Made by a program: the position numbers and the translations under genes | Assembly (NCBI RefSeq): GCF_024652905.1 | Contig: NZ_CP102428.1 | Span: 1,934,501 to 1,998,500 of the forward strand | Length of the DNA stretch: 64,000 bases | Direction: 5' to 3' | DNA from: Pseudomonas oryzihabitans | Lineage (GTDB): Bacteria; Pseudomonadota; Gammaproteobacteria; Pseudomonadales; Pseudomonadaceae | Notes under the pieces: model-generated | The model's database searches: none | What the model was told of the DNA's origin: nothing | The model's input: the letters and a program-made list of their open reading frames with translations, nothing else | Shown: positions 35,526-45,720 of the stretch, in pieces | Layout of the letters: each line of letters opens with the position of its first letter | Numbering within the stretch: the first letter of the stretch is position 1

Positions 35526-37624
35526 CCGAGACCACGACGCCGGCCTGTGAGCTGATCATCTGCGCCCCGTTGCGGGGTGACGCGGCCAGTCTGCAGCGCC
35601 TCTTCACCCAGGGCTACCACACGCGTTACCTGGCCAGCCTCGACGAGGTCGCCGCCGCGCTGGGCGACGAGACGGGCATCATCGTGTTCACCGAAGAGGC
35701 CCTGCGCCAGGACCTGCAGGCGCTGGCAGAGGCGCTGGAGCGGCAACCGACCTGGTCGGATATCCCGCTGGTGCTGCTGGCCTCCGACGCCAAGCGCTCG
35801 GGCCGCGGCAATGACCTCCTGCGTCGGCAGCTGCCGGCGGCGACCACCAACCTGGTCATCCTGGAGCGCCCGCTGAGCGGTGCCTCGCTGCTGAGCAGCG
35901 TGGCCGCGGCCTGGCGTTCGCGCCTGCGCCAGTTCGAGATGCGCGACCGCCTCGCCGAACTCGCCCAGGAACGCGAGCGCATGCAGACACTGCTGGAGAA
36001 CCTGCCGGTCGGCGTGTGCTTCATGGACAGCGAAGGCCGCACCCTGGTCAGCAATCCCTTCTATGAGCAGCATGTGCCCGGTCAGCGCATCCCCTCCCAG
36101 CAACCCGAGGAAGCCACACGCTGGACCGCGCTCGACGACAGTGGACGCCTCTTGCCGCCCGAGCGCTTTCCGGGTGCCCGCGCCCTGGCTGGCGAACGGG
36201 TCAAGGGCCAGGATTTCTATCACACCACCGCGACCGGCGAGGAATCCTGGTTGCGGGTAAGCGCGGTGCCCCTGCACGACGCCACCCAGCGGATCATCGG
36301 GGCGACCACGGTGATCGCCGACATCAGCGACGAAAAGCGCGCCGAACTGGCCTTGCGCCGCTTCAACGAAGAACTGGAATTCCAGGTCGAGGAACGCACC
36401 CGGACCCTGGCCCACACCCTCAGCGAGCTGCAACGGGAGACCGTCGAGCGCAGTCGCGCCGAGGAGCAGTTGCGCCAGTCACTGAAGATGGAAGCGGTCG
36501 GCCAGCTCACCGGCGGCATCGCCCATGACTTCAACAACATGCTAACCGGGGTGCTGGGCGCGCTGGATCTGATGAAGATCAAGAACAAGGGCCAGCTGGC
36601 GGGGCTTGAGCGCTACATGGAAGCCGCTCAGCATTCGGCGCACCGGGCGGCGGCGCTGACCCAGCGGCTGCTGGCCTTTTCCCGGCGGCAATCGCTGGAA
36701 TCCCGGCCAATGTCCGCCAATGACCTGATCCTGGCGCTGCAGGACCTGCTGCAACGCACGGTGAGCGAGCAGATCTCGGTGACCCTGGCGCTGGCCGATG
36801 ACCTGCCCTGGATCCTGGCGGATGCCAACCAGCTGGAGAATGCCCTGCTCAACCTGGTGATCAATGCCCGCGATGCCATGCCGCACGGCGGTGTCATCAC
36901 CCTGGAGACCTATCCGCTGACGGTCACCGAGCCGGGTAGCGGGGATGATGCGCTGGCCCTGGGCGACTACGTCTGCCTTGAGGTCCGGGACACCGGGACC
37001 GGCATCCCCGAGCGCCTGCTCGGCAAGGTGCTCGAACCCTTCTTCACCACCAAGCCCCAGGGCCAGGGCACGGGGCTGGGTCTGTCGATGGTCTATGGCT
37101 TCGCCCGGCAGAGCAACGGCCGCCTGACCATCGCCAGCGACACGACGGGGACGCGGGTTTGCGTCTGCCTGCCGGCGGCCGAGCAGCGCCGCGAACCCAA
37201 GCGGATCGAGCCGGCCGAATTCGTCCAGGGCGCTGGCGAGACCATCCTCCTGGTGGAGGACGACGATGCGGTGCGGCTGGTCAACCAGGAGGCGCTGGAA
37301 GCCCTGGGTTATCGCGTCTGGAGCGCGGCCGAAGGCAAGGCCGCGTTGCATCTGCTGGAGCAGATCCCGCGGCTGGATCTGCTGGTGACCGATGTGGGCC
37401 TGCCGGGCCTCAATGGTCGCCAGCTGGCGGAGGTGATCCAGCAGCTCAGACCGCGGCTGCCGGTGCTGTTCCTCACCGGCTACGCCGAGGGCGCGCTCAG
37501 TAGGACCAGCTTCCTGGGTGGTAACATGGAATTGATGACCAAGCCCTTCACCCTGGACCGGTTGGCCGCGCAGGTCGCCGCCATGCTGTCCGGGTCCGCC
37601 AATCGGGCCGTGGTGCCCTCCTGA
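35522..37624 (+). CDS. Hybrid sensor histidine kinase with N-terminal receiver-like domain
   Basis: The 700-aa kinase begins with a degenerate receiver-like domain (about 1-130, lacking an obvious acceptor Asp), then a helix, a PAS domain (about 155-280), a coiled coil, HisKA with GGIAHDFNN (about 334), HATPase ([24 protein letters not shown]) and a C-terminal receiver (LLVTDVGLPG). It starts with TTG in TTGA overlapping the KaiC stop, with GGAAGAG 5 nt before. It has no membrane segment, so it is cytosolic. Co-translation ties it to the KaiC-like protein. Confidence 0.9.
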   Translation: MTETTTPACELIICAPLRGDAASLQRLFTQGYHTRYLASLDEVAAALGDETGIIVFTEEALRQDLQALAEALERQPTWSDIPLVLLASDAKRSGRGNDLLRRQLPAATTNLVILERPLSGASLLSSVAAAWRSRLRQFEMRDRLAELAQERERMQTLLENLPVGVCFMDSEGRTLVSNPFYEQHVPGQRIPSQQPEEATRWTALDDSGRLLPPERFPGARALAGERVKGQDFYHTTATGEESWLRVSAVPLHDATQRIIGATTVIADISDEKRAELALRRFNEELEFQVEERTRTLAHTLSELQRETVERSRAEEQLRQSLKMEAVGQLTGGIAHDFNNMLTGVLGALDLMKIKNKGQLAGLERYMEAAQHSAHRAAALTQRLLAFSRRQSLESRPMSANDLILALQDLLQRTVSEQISVTLALADDLPWILADANQLENALLNLVINARDAMPHGGVITLETYPLTVTEPGSGDDALALGDYVCLEVRDTGTGIPERLLGKVLEPFFTTKPQGQGTGLGLSMVYGFARQSNGRLTIASDTTGTRVCVCLPAAEQRREPKRIEPAEFVQGAGETILLVEDDDAVRLVNQEALEALGYRVWSAAEGKAALHLLEQIPRLDLLVTDVGLPGLNGRQLAEVIQQLRPRLPVLFLTGYAEGALSRTSFLGGNMELMTKPFTLDRLAAQVAAMLSGSANRAVVPS

Positions 37625-37659
37625 GGTCGCCGCTGCCCCACGAACTGACCAAGGCACCC

Positions 37660-38145
37660 ATGACCACCCAGATCCGCCCCGCCCGCCGCACCGACGCCGC
37701 CCGCATCCATGCATTGATCGTCGAGTTGGCCGACTACGAAAAGGCCATCCACGAGGTCCTGGCCAGCCCGGCCCAGATCGAGGCCACGCTATTCGCCGCC
37801 GACACCCCGACCCGCGCCCTGGTCGCCGAGCAGGAAGGTGTGGTGGTGGGCTATGCCGTGTATTTCTACAGCTATTCCACCTGGTTGGGCCGCAACGGCA
37901 TCTACCTGGAAGACCTCTATGTGAGCCCCAGCGCCCGCGGCACCGGCCTGGGCAAGGGCCTGCTGCGCGAGCTGGCCCGCGAGGCGGTGGCCAACGATTG
38001 CGGTCGCCTGGAATGGAGCGTGCTGGACTGGAACGCCCCCGCCATCGACTTCTACGAAAGCCTGGGCGCCCAGGCCCAGAGCGAATGGGTACGCTATCGC
38101 CTGGATGGCGCCGCGCTGCGGGATTTCGCCGAAAGCGGGCGATAG
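37660..38145 (+). CDS. GNAT N-acetyltransferase (SSAT-like)
   Basis: The 161-aa GNAT-fold enzyme has the acetyl-CoA loop in ARGTGLGKGLL (about 86-96) and the GIYLEDLYVSP strand before it, typical of spermidine/diamine N1-acetyltransferase-like members. The acceptor substrate is a small amine by family analogy only. It lies 35 nt after the kinase gene and may be read through from it. Its stop is 6 nt before the first palindrome of a repeat array. Confidence 0.88.
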   Translation: MTTQIRPARRTDAARIHALIVELADYEKAIHEVLASPAQIEATLFAADTPTRALVAEQEGVVVGYAVYFYSYSTWLGRNGIYLEDLYVSPSARGTGLGKGLLRELAREAVANDCGRLEWSVLDWNAPAIDFYESLGAQAQSEWVRYRLDGAALRDFAESGR

Positions 38146-38151
38146 GCTTTC

Positions 38152-38639
38152 GTAGGTTGGGCTGAGCGCAGTGAAGCCCAACAGCTCTTGTCCCGGCGCC
38201 GGATTTGTTGGGCTTCGACGGTAGAGCCGTCTCAACCCAACCTACGGTGATCGCGGCATGGTCACGATAGATGGACCGCCGTAGGTTGGGTTGAGCGCAG
38301 CGAAGCCCAATAGCTGTTGCCCTGGCGCCGGATTTGTTGGGCTTCGACGATAGAGCCGTCTCAGCCAAACCTACGCTGATCGCGGCCATGGTCACGATAG
38401 ATGGACCGCCGTAGGTTGGGCTGAGCGCAGCGAAGCCCAACGAGCGATGCTTCGGGCGTGTGATGTTGGGCTTCGACGGTAGAGCCGTCTCAGCTCAACC
38501 TACGGTGATCGCGGCCATGACATGGTCACGATAGCTGGACCGCCATAGGTTGGGTTGAGCGTAGCAAAGCCCAACAGCTGTTGCCCCGGCGCCGGATTTG
38601 TTGGGCTTCGACGGTAGAGCCGTCTCAGCTCAACCTACC
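38152..38639. repeat. Paired palindromic repeat, locus 3: four tandem units
   Basis: Units start at 38152, 38281, 38411 and 38545. Each has one GTAGGTTGGG palindrome with AGCGCAGCGAAG, about 24 nt, the other palindrome with CGACGATAGAGCCGTC, and a GGTGATCGCGGCCATGG linker. The differences between units are small substitutions and short length changes in the linker, so they arose by tandem duplication. Confidence 0.9.
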
Positions 38640-38682
38640 GTGATCGCGGCGTTGGCGGTCCGCTCCGACACCCTGGCTCCTC

Positions 38683-38707
38683 GTAGGAGCGGCCCATGGC
38701 CGCGATC
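38683..38707. repeat. GTAGGAGCGG palindrome, locus 1
   Basis: A single copy of the REP-like sequence has arms GCGGCC and GGCCGC around CAT. It sits at the end of the large repeat region. Confidence 0.75.
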
Positions 38708-38781
38708 CGTATCAGCCGGCGCGTGGAAACGGCGCAGCCTTTTCCGCTGGGGGCTTCGGCAGGGGGGCGCCCTCACCCCAG

Positions 38782-38802
38782 CCCTCTCCCAGAGGGAGAG
38801 GG
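38782..38802. terminator. Hairpin downstream of codA
   Basis: A perfect 9-bp stem CCCTCTCCC / GGGAGAGGG has a 3-nt loop. It lies 87 nt after the codA stop. There is no T run, so it may be a REP-type stabilising hairpin rather than a terminator. Confidence 0.45.
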
Positions 38803-38888
38803 GGTTGTCCGAGTGAGAATCAGATCTTTGCCATTCCTGAAAAATCGCAAGCGACCGGTACAAGCCGGACCGCCCTGATCAACACCTA

Positions 38889-40130
38889 TTACAGATCCGC
38901 CAACTCCACCTGCGCCGGGCGGCGTTGCATCAGCACCTTGCCGTGGCGGATAGAATACAGCGGCAGGCCCTGGCTGCGGACCATCTCGTAGTCGCTCTCG
39001 GCGGACAGCACCAGCAGATTGGCGGGGCGCCCCTCCTCCAGGCCATAGCGGTCGCCCAGGCACAGTGCCTTGGCACTGTTCACCGTGACCAGATCCAGCG
39101 CCGACTGCAGGTTGCGATAGCCGAGCATGTGGCAGATGTGCAGCCCCGCCTCCAGCACCCGCAGGATGTTGCCGTTGCCCAGCGGATACCAGGGATCGAC
39201 GATGGAATCCTGGGCGAAGCAGACGTTGAGGCCGGCCTCCAGCAGCTCGTTGACCCGGGTCACGCCGCGGCGCTTGGGAAAGCTGTCGAAGCGGCCCTGC
39301 AGGTGGATGCTCTCGGTCGGGCAGGAAATGAAGTTGATGCCGGCATGGGTCAGTAGGCGAAACAGCTTGGCGCAGTAGGCGTTGTCGTAGGAGCCCATGG
39401 CGGTGGTATGGCTGGCGGTGACCCGTGCGCCCATGCCGCGGCTGCGCGCCTCTTCGGCCAGCACCTCCAGAAAGCGCGAATGCGGATCGTCGGTCTCGTC
39501 GCAATGGACGTCCACCAGGCAACCAGTACGCTCGGCCAGGTCCATGAGGAATTTCACCGAGCTTACGCCCTGGTCGCGGGTGTACTCGAAGTGCGGAATG
39601 CCGCCGACCACATCGGCGCCCAGGCGAATCGACTCCTCCATCAGCTCGCGGCCGTTCTTGAAGGATTCGATGCCCTCCTGGGGAAAGGCGACGATCTGCA
39701 GATCGATCAGGTGGGCGGTTTCCTCGCGCACCTCCAGCATGGCCTTGAGCGCGGCCAGGGACGGATCGGTGACGTCGACATGGGTGCGCACGTGCTGGAT
39801 GCCGTGGGCGGCCAGGGCGCGGATGGTGCGCGTGGCGCGGGTCTTGGTGTCTTCCCGGGTGATGGTGGCCTTGCGCTCGCCCCAGCATTCGATGCCTTCG
39901 AACAGGGTGCCGCTCATGTTCCAGCGCGGCTCGCCGGCGGTCAGGGTGGCATCGAGGTGGATGTGCGGCTCGACGAATGGCGGCACCACCAGGTTGCCAG
40001 CGGCGTCGATGTCGTCCGGCCCCACCGCGGGGGGCATCAACTGCTCGGCGATGGCGGCGATGCGCCCGCCTTCGAGGCGGATGTCGTACAGGCCTTCGCG
40101 GTCACGCAGGCGGGCGTTGAGGATGCGCAT
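38889..40130 (-). CDS. codA: Cytosine deaminase
   Basis: The 413-aa amidohydrolase resembles E. coli CodA (about 427 aa). Metal ligands are in the PHIHLD motif (about 55-60), a HCDE segment (about 210) and a TASHTTAM segment (about 240); the catalytic Asp is in CFAQDSIVDPWY (about 305-316). It deaminates cytosine to uracil for pyrimidine salvage. Start 40130 sits directly after codB (11 nt) with a GGAG-like site; longer frames run antisense-free into codB and are not real. Confidence 0.92.
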   Translation of the reverse strand: MRILNARLRDREGLYDIRLEGGRIAAIAEQLMPPAVGPDDIDAAGNLVVPPFVEPHIHLDATLTAGEPRWNMSGTLFEGIECWGERKATITREDTKTRATRTIRALAAHGIQHVRTHVDVTDPSLAALKAMLEVREETAHLIDLQIVAFPQEGIESFKNGRELMEESIRLGADVVGGIPHFEYTRDQGVSSVKFLMDLAERTGCLVDVHCDETDDPHSRFLEVLAEEARSRGMGARVTASHTTAMGSYDNAYCAKLFRLLTHAGINFISCPTESIHLQGRFDSFPKRRGVTRVNELLEAGLNVCFAQDSIVDPWYPLGNGNILRVLEAGLHICHMLGYRNLQSALDLVTVNSAKALCLGDRYGLEEGRPANLLVLSAESDYEMVRSQGLPLYSIRHGKVLMQRRPAQVELADL

Positions 40131-40141
40131 GGTGGATCTCC

Positions 40142-41401
40142 CTAGAGCGAGGCAGGAGCAGTAGTACGCCCCCGAGTCAGTCCATTGAACACGCCATAGG
40201 CCAGTGCCGCCACCCCGATACCCACCAGCGGTGCGACCCAGGGTGAGCCGAAGGCGGCGATGGTGCCCAGGCCATAGGCGGCCAGGCCCGGCCAGTTGTA
40301 GTGCGGCAGGCAGGCCTCGGCGAGCAAGGGATAGCGCCCGCGATGGCGCAGCCAGAAGTCGGCGACGATCACCCCGCCGATGGGCGGGATCACCGTGCCG
40401 AGCAGCACCAGATAGGGCACCAGCAGGTCGTACATGCCCAGCACGGCCAGGGCGGTGCCGATCAGGGCGCCGGCCAGGGTCACGGTCTTGCGGCGATCGG
40501 TACGCACCAGGTTGCAGCCGGCCACGGCGAAGTTGTAGATGGTGTTGTCCTGGGTGCTCCAGATGTTGAGCAGCAGCATGGCCAGGGCGGCGGTGGCGAA
40601 GCCCTGCAGCATCAGCACCTCCACCACGTCGGGCTGCTGGTAGACGATGGCGCCATAGGCGCCGATCAGCACCATCAGGCCGTTGCCGAGGAAGAAGCCG
40701 ATCAGGCTGGCCAGCACCGCCACTCGCGTGGAGCGGGCGAAGCGCGTCCAGTTGGTGGCCTGGGTGGCACCGCTGACGAAGGTGCCGAATACCAGGGTGA
40801 TGGCGGTGGACAGGTCCAGGCTGCTGCTGGGTTGGATCGCCAGCAGGCCGGCCAGGCCGCCGGCCTTGGCGGTGGTCACGCTCATGGACAGGATCAGCAG
40901 CAGCGCCATGGCCGGCACGGCGATCCAGGAAAGGATCTCCAGGCCGCGATAGCCGATGTAGGCAGTGGCGCAGAAGCCCAGGCCGAATACCGCCATCAGC
41001 GCCAGCACCGCGCCCTGCTCCAGGCCGAAGTACTTGCCCAGCACCACGGCGGCGGTGGCCGTACCCCAGGCGTACCAGCCGATCTGGGTGAAGCCGAGGA
41101 TGAGGTCGCACAGCTTGCTGCCGCGCTCGCCGAAGGCGAAGCGCCCCATCAGCACCGAGTTGAGGCCGCTGCGACAGGCGATATGGCCGAGGGCGGCGGC
41201 ATAGAGACCCAGCAGCAGGTTGCCGAGGGCGATCACCAGCAGCAGGTCGGCGAAACCGAAGGCCACTCCCAGCTTGCCGCCGGCGAACATGGTGGCGGTA
41301 AAGAAGGTGAAGCCCAGCAGCACCATGGCCAGGGAGGCCAAGCCCTTGCGGGCCTCGGGCGGGACTTCGCTCAGGGGGTAGTCGTTGCCAGCGTTGCTCA
41401 T
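40142..41401 (-). CDS. codB: Cytosine permease
   Basis: The 419-aa membrane protein of the NCS1 family has about 12 hydrophobic segments. FTFFTATMFAGGKLG near residue 31 is the conserved start of TM1, and a FGxRGSKLCDLI-like stretch lies around 108. It imports cytosine for CodA. CAGGAG lies 8 nt before the ATG at 41401; an upstream frame adds 52 residues that lack conservation. It is first in a codB-codA operon, divergent from the hydroxyacyl-CoA dehydrogenase gene across 197 bp. Confidence 0.92.
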   Translation of the reverse strand: MSNAGNDYPLSEVPPEARKGLASLAMVLLGFTFFTATMFAGGKLGVAFGFADLLLVIALGNLLLGLYAAALGHIACRSGLNSVLMGRFAFGERGSKLCDLILGFTQIGWYAWGTATAAVVLGKYFGLEQGAVLALMAVFGLGFCATAYIGYRGLEILSWIAVPAMALLLILSMSVTTAKAGGLAGLLAIQPSSSLDLSTAITLVFGTFVSGATQATNWTRFARSTRVAVLASLIGFFLGNGLMVLIGAYGAIVYQQPDVVEVLMLQGFATAALAMLLLNIWSTQDNTIYNFAVAGCNLVRTDRRKTVTLAGALIGTALAVLGMYDLLVPYLVLLGTVIPPIGGVIVADFWLRHRGRYPLLAEACLPHYNWPGLAAYGLGTIAAFGSPWVAPLVGIGVAALAYGVFNGLTRGRTTAPASL

Positions 41402-41598
41402 GGCGATCTCCTGGGGATGGGCGTGCTTGTCCTTAGCAGTGCCCGTGCCAGGCATCGTCGAGCGGCGTGGCAGAGCCGTGGCGGAGCCGCAGGTCCGCAG
41501 CTGGGGCCCACCTTTGGTGCAAGGGAGCGCCCCTGTGCCTTGGCCGGGGGCGGTCAAGTGTGAGACGGTTGCCGCGGCCGTCTCACAAGGAAAAGATC

Positions 41599-42512
41599 AT
41601 GACCACGCCACGCCTCGCCGTCCTGGGTTCCGGTCTCATGGGCATCGGCATCGCCGTGCATCTCGCCCGCCACGGCCATGCCGTGCGCCTGCAGGATGTC
41701 GACCCCGCCCGTCTCGCCGAGGTGGCCGCCACCGCGCGTACCCTGCTCGCCGAGCTGGAAGAAGCCGACATCGCCGTGGACACCGAGGCGGTCGTCGCCC
41801 GCCTCACGACGACGACCGAGCTTGCCGATCTCGCCGACTGCGACCTGCTGTTCGAAGCCGTGCCCGAGCGCCTGGAGCTCAAGCACCAGCTCTATGCCCA
41901 GCTCGAAGCCGTGCTGCGCCCCGACGCCCTGATCGCCAGCAACACCAGCGGCCTGCCACCGGACGAACTGGCCGCGCACCTGCGCCATCCCGAACGCCTG
42001 CTGATCGCCCACTTCTGGAATCCGCCGCACTTCATTCCCCTGGTGGAGCTGGTGCCCGGCACGGCCACCCTGCCCGCTCACCTGGAGGCCGTGCGCCAAC
42101 TGCTGGAAGCCGCCGACCTGGAGGCCGTGGTCCTGCAGCGCGCCATTCCCGGCTTCGTCGGCAATCGACTGCAATTCGCCCTGCTGCGCGAAGCCCTGCA
42201 CATCGTACAGAGCGGCGCGGCGGACGCCGAGACGGTGGACCGGGTGATGCGTGCCTCCCTCGGTCGGCGCTATGCCATGGTCGGTCCGCTGGAAGCGGCG
42301 GACATGGGTGGCCTGGATACCTTTCGCGACATCGCCCGGCATCTCTGGCCGACCCTGGCGCGGGACGAGGCCCCGCTGCAGCTGCTGGAAGACCAGGTGG
42401 CCGCCGGCCGTACCGGCCTGCGCAGCGGCCACGGCTTCCATGAGTGGGACGCCGCGCGGCGCGAGCGCATCGTCCAGCGGCGCCTGCACCAGCTGCGCCA
42501 TGCGCTGAAGCC

Positions 42513-42516
<4 letters not shown>
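41599..42516 (+). CDS. 3-hydroxyacyl-CoA dehydrogenase family protein
   Basis: The 305-aa NAD-dependent enzyme has the nucleotide motif LGSGLMGIGIA (about 7-17), a FEAVPE segment (about 94-99), NTSGLPPDEL (about 115), and the catalytic HFWNPPHFIPLVE motif with its His-Glu pair (about 137-149). It would oxidise an L-3-hydroxyacyl-CoA or a similar acid. AAGGA lies 8-9 nt before the ATG. It overlaps the sigma-54 regulator by 4 nt (ATGA), so the pair is one transcript. It is related in theme to, but on the other side of, the hydroxybutyrate operon. Confidence 0.85.
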
Positions 42517-43940
<1,424 letters not shown>

Positions 43941-43955
<15 letters not shown>

Positions 43956-43978
43956 GATATGTCCATATATAGAGACAT
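43941..43978. promoter_or_regulatory. Candidate upstream activator dyad
   Basis: ATGTCTC (43941-43947) and GAGACAT (43972-43978) form the outer arms. Inside are TCTC-N6-GAGA and TATGTC-N10-GACATA. It overlaps the last codons of the sigma-54 activator gene, about 245 bp before the -24 box, a suitable distance for an enhancer-type site. Confidence 0.5.
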
Positions 43979-43983
43979 AGCTT

Positions 43984-44040
43984 GTAGGCGCGGCCCGTGG
44001 CCGCGATGGATCGTCAATCGCGGCCATGGGCCGCTCCTAC
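43984..44040. repeat. GTAGGAGCGG palindromes, locus 2 (inverted pair)
   Basis: Two copies face each other: GTAGGCGCGGCCCGTGGCC and the mirror CGGCCATGGGCCGCTCCTAC. Confidence 0.75.
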
Positions 44041-44051
44041 AGGTCACGACC

Positions 44052-44141
44052 GTAGGTTGGGTTGAGACGGCTCTATCGTCGAAGCCCAATATGAAAGGCC
44101 ATGGGCTGATGTTGAGCTTCGCTTCGCTCAACCCAACCTAC
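44052..44141. repeat. Paired palindromic repeat, locus 4
   Basis: The element is bounded by GTAGGTTGGG and CCCAACCTAC. The palindrome with GACGGCTCTATCGTCG is on the left and the one with CTTCGCTTCGCTCAA on the right. Confidence 0.85.
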
Positions 44142-44222
44142 GGGGTCCAGCTTTTGAGACAATTTACCGCTAGCTGGCGAAGATCGAAATAAAAATTCAT
44201 GCAAAACAATAGCTTATAAAGC

Positions 44223-44238
44223 TGGCACGGTTCTGGCT
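44223..44238 (+). promoter_or_regulatory. Sigma-54 (-24/-12) promoter of the 3-hydroxybutyrate operon
   Basis: TGGCACGGTTCTGGCT keeps the invariant GG and GC exactly 12 nt apart and all of TGGCAC; the -12 box TTGC is TGGC. It lies 78 bp before the GntP start, downstream of the linked sigma-54 activator gene. Confidence 0.75.
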
Positions 44239-44315
44239 CCTGTATTCGGGCGATCCCTGTATCGCCCTATAACAACAAGAACCGCTTCGCCTCATGCGAA
44301 GCTCTAGGAGAAGCC

Positions 44316-45710
44316 ATGAGTGTCCTGATCGCACTCGCTGCCCTGGCGCTGCTGATGTTCGCCGCCTACCGGGGTTTCAGTGTCATCCTCTTCGCCCCCC
44401 TCGCCGCCCTCGGCGCCGTGTTGCTCACCGATCCCTCCGCCGTGGCGCCCGCCTTCACCGGGGTATTCATGGACAAGATGGTGGGCTTTCTCAAACTCTA
44501 CTTCCCGGTGTTCATGCTGGGCGCCCTGTTCGGCAAGTTGATCGAGCTGTCGGGCTTTTCCCGCGCCATCGTCGCTGCGGCCATCCGCCTGCTCGGTCGC
44601 GAACGGGCCATCCCGGTGATCGTCGCGGTCTGCGCCCTGCTGACCTATGGCGGCGTGTCGCTGTTCGTGGTGGTCTTCGCCGTCTATCCCTTCGCCGCCG
44701 AGATGTTTCGCCAGAGCGACATCCCCAAGCGACTGATCCCGGCCACCATCGCCCTGGGCGCCTTCTCCTTCACCATGGATGCCCTGCCCGGCACCCCGCA
44801 GATCCAGAACATCATCCCCACCAGCTTCTTCCAGACCACCGCCTGGGCCGCGCCCTGGCTGGGCCTGGCCGGGTCGCTGTTCGTCATCGCGGTGGGCCTT
44901 ACCTACCTCGGCAGCGCCCGCCGCAAGGCCCGCAACAGTGGCGAAGGCTATGCCAGCGTGCCGCTGCGCAACGAACCCGAGACCGCCGCCGACCTGCCGC
45001 TGCCCAATCCCTGGCTGGCCCTGGCACCGCTGGTGCTGGTGGGCGTGCTCAACCTGCTGCTGACCCGCTGGATTCCCGATTGGTACGGCGCCACCCATAA
45101 CCTGGCGCTGCCGGGCATGGCCAAGCCAGTGACCCAGGAGGTGGCCAAGCTGACCGGCATCTGGGCGGTGGAAGGCGCGCTGCTGGCGGGCATCCTGCTG
45201 GTGCTGGCCACGGGTTTCGGCGCCATCCGCGGGCGGTTGGCCGAGGGCAGCAAGACCGCCGTCTCCGGCGCCCTGCTAGCCGGGATGAACACGGCGTCCG
45301 AATACGGTTTCGGCGCGGTGATCGCCGCCCTGCCCGGCTTCGTGCTCTTCGCCCAGGGCCTCAAGGCCATCCCCGATCCGCTGATCAACGAGGCGGTGAG
45401 CGTGACCCTGCTGGCCGGCATCACCGGCTCGGCCTCCGGTGGCATGAGCATCGCCCTGGCCGCCATGAGCGACACCTTCATCGCCGCCGCCAATGCCGCG
45501 GGCATCCCGCTGGAGGTGCTGCACCGGGTGGCGGCCATGGCCAGTGGTGGCATGGACACCCTGCCGCACAACGGCGCGGTGATCACCCTGCTGGCGGTGA
45601 CCGGCCTGACCCACCGCGAAGCCTATGGCGGCGTGTTCAAGATCACCCTGATCAAGACCGTGGCGGTGTTCTTCGTCATCGCCCTCTACTACCTGACCGG
45701 CCTCGTCTAA
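44316..45710 (+). CDS. GntP-family permease, likely for 3-hydroxybutyrate
   Basis: The 464-aa membrane protein has about 12 hydrophobic segments and GntP-family features such as GALFGKLIELSG (about 68-79) and a DALPGTPQIQN loop (about 155-165), with a repeated GASGGxSIA-type stretch (SASGGMSIAL) near residue 375. Family members carry gluconate and related acids; the operon context indicates a hydroxybutyrate or short hydroxy acid. AGGAG lies 5 nt before the ATG. It is the first gene of the operon and ends 10 nt before the dehydrogenase. Confidence 0.85.
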   Translation: MSVLIALAALALLMFAAYRGFSVILFAPLAALGAVLLTDPSAVAPAFTGVFMDKMVGFLKLYFPVFMLGALFGKLIELSGFSRAIVAAAIRLLGRERAIPVIVAVCALLTYGGVSLFVVVFAVYPFAAEMFRQSDIPKRLIPATIALGAFSFTMDALPGTPQIQNIIPTSFFQTTAWAAPWLGLAGSLFVIAVGLTYLGSARRKARNSGEGYASVPLRNEPETAADLPLPNPWLALAPLVLVGVLNLLLTRWIPDWYGATHNLALPGMAKPVTQEVAKLTGIWAVEGALLAGILLVLATGFGAIRGRLAEGSKTAVSGALLAGMNTASEYGFGAVIAALPGFVLFAQGLKAIPDPLINEAVSVTLLAGITGSASGGMSIALAAMSDTFIAAANAAGIPLEVLHRVAAMASGGMDTLPHNGAVITLLAVTGLTHREAYGGVFKITLIKTVAVFFVIALYYLTGLV

Positions 45711-45720
45711 GGAGACAACC

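Larger units (their letters stand above)
38146..38888. other. Repeat-filled intergenic region
   Basis: The 743 bp without a gene hold four tandem units of the GTAGGTTGGG repeat (38152-38639), one GTAGGAGCGG palindrome (38683-38707), a GCGTGGAAACGGCGCAGCC motif also found near 10450, and a CCCTCTCCC-AGA-GGGAGAGGG hairpin (38782-38802). The remainder to codA shows nothing. Confidence 0.8.
43956..44315. other. Regulatory intergenic region with two repeats
   Basis: These 360 bp hold part of the activator dyad, an inverted GTAGGAGCGG-type pair (43984-44040), a GTAGGTTGGG paired repeat (44052-44141), an AT-rich tract, the sigma-54 promoter (44223-44238) and the leader of the GntP gene. No coding sequence is seen. 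Confidence 0.8.

Noticed and set aside
38152-38639. Tandem repeats considered as a CRISPR array
   Set aside because: Units are 129-134 bp and the whole unit is repeated, including the linkers. There are no unique spacers and no cas genes.
38889-41111. 740-aa frame joining codA with sequence inside codB
   Set aside because: Only the last 413 residues are cytosine deaminase. The first part is an out-of-frame shadow of codB, Arg/Gly-rich and without family; codA has its own start at 40130.
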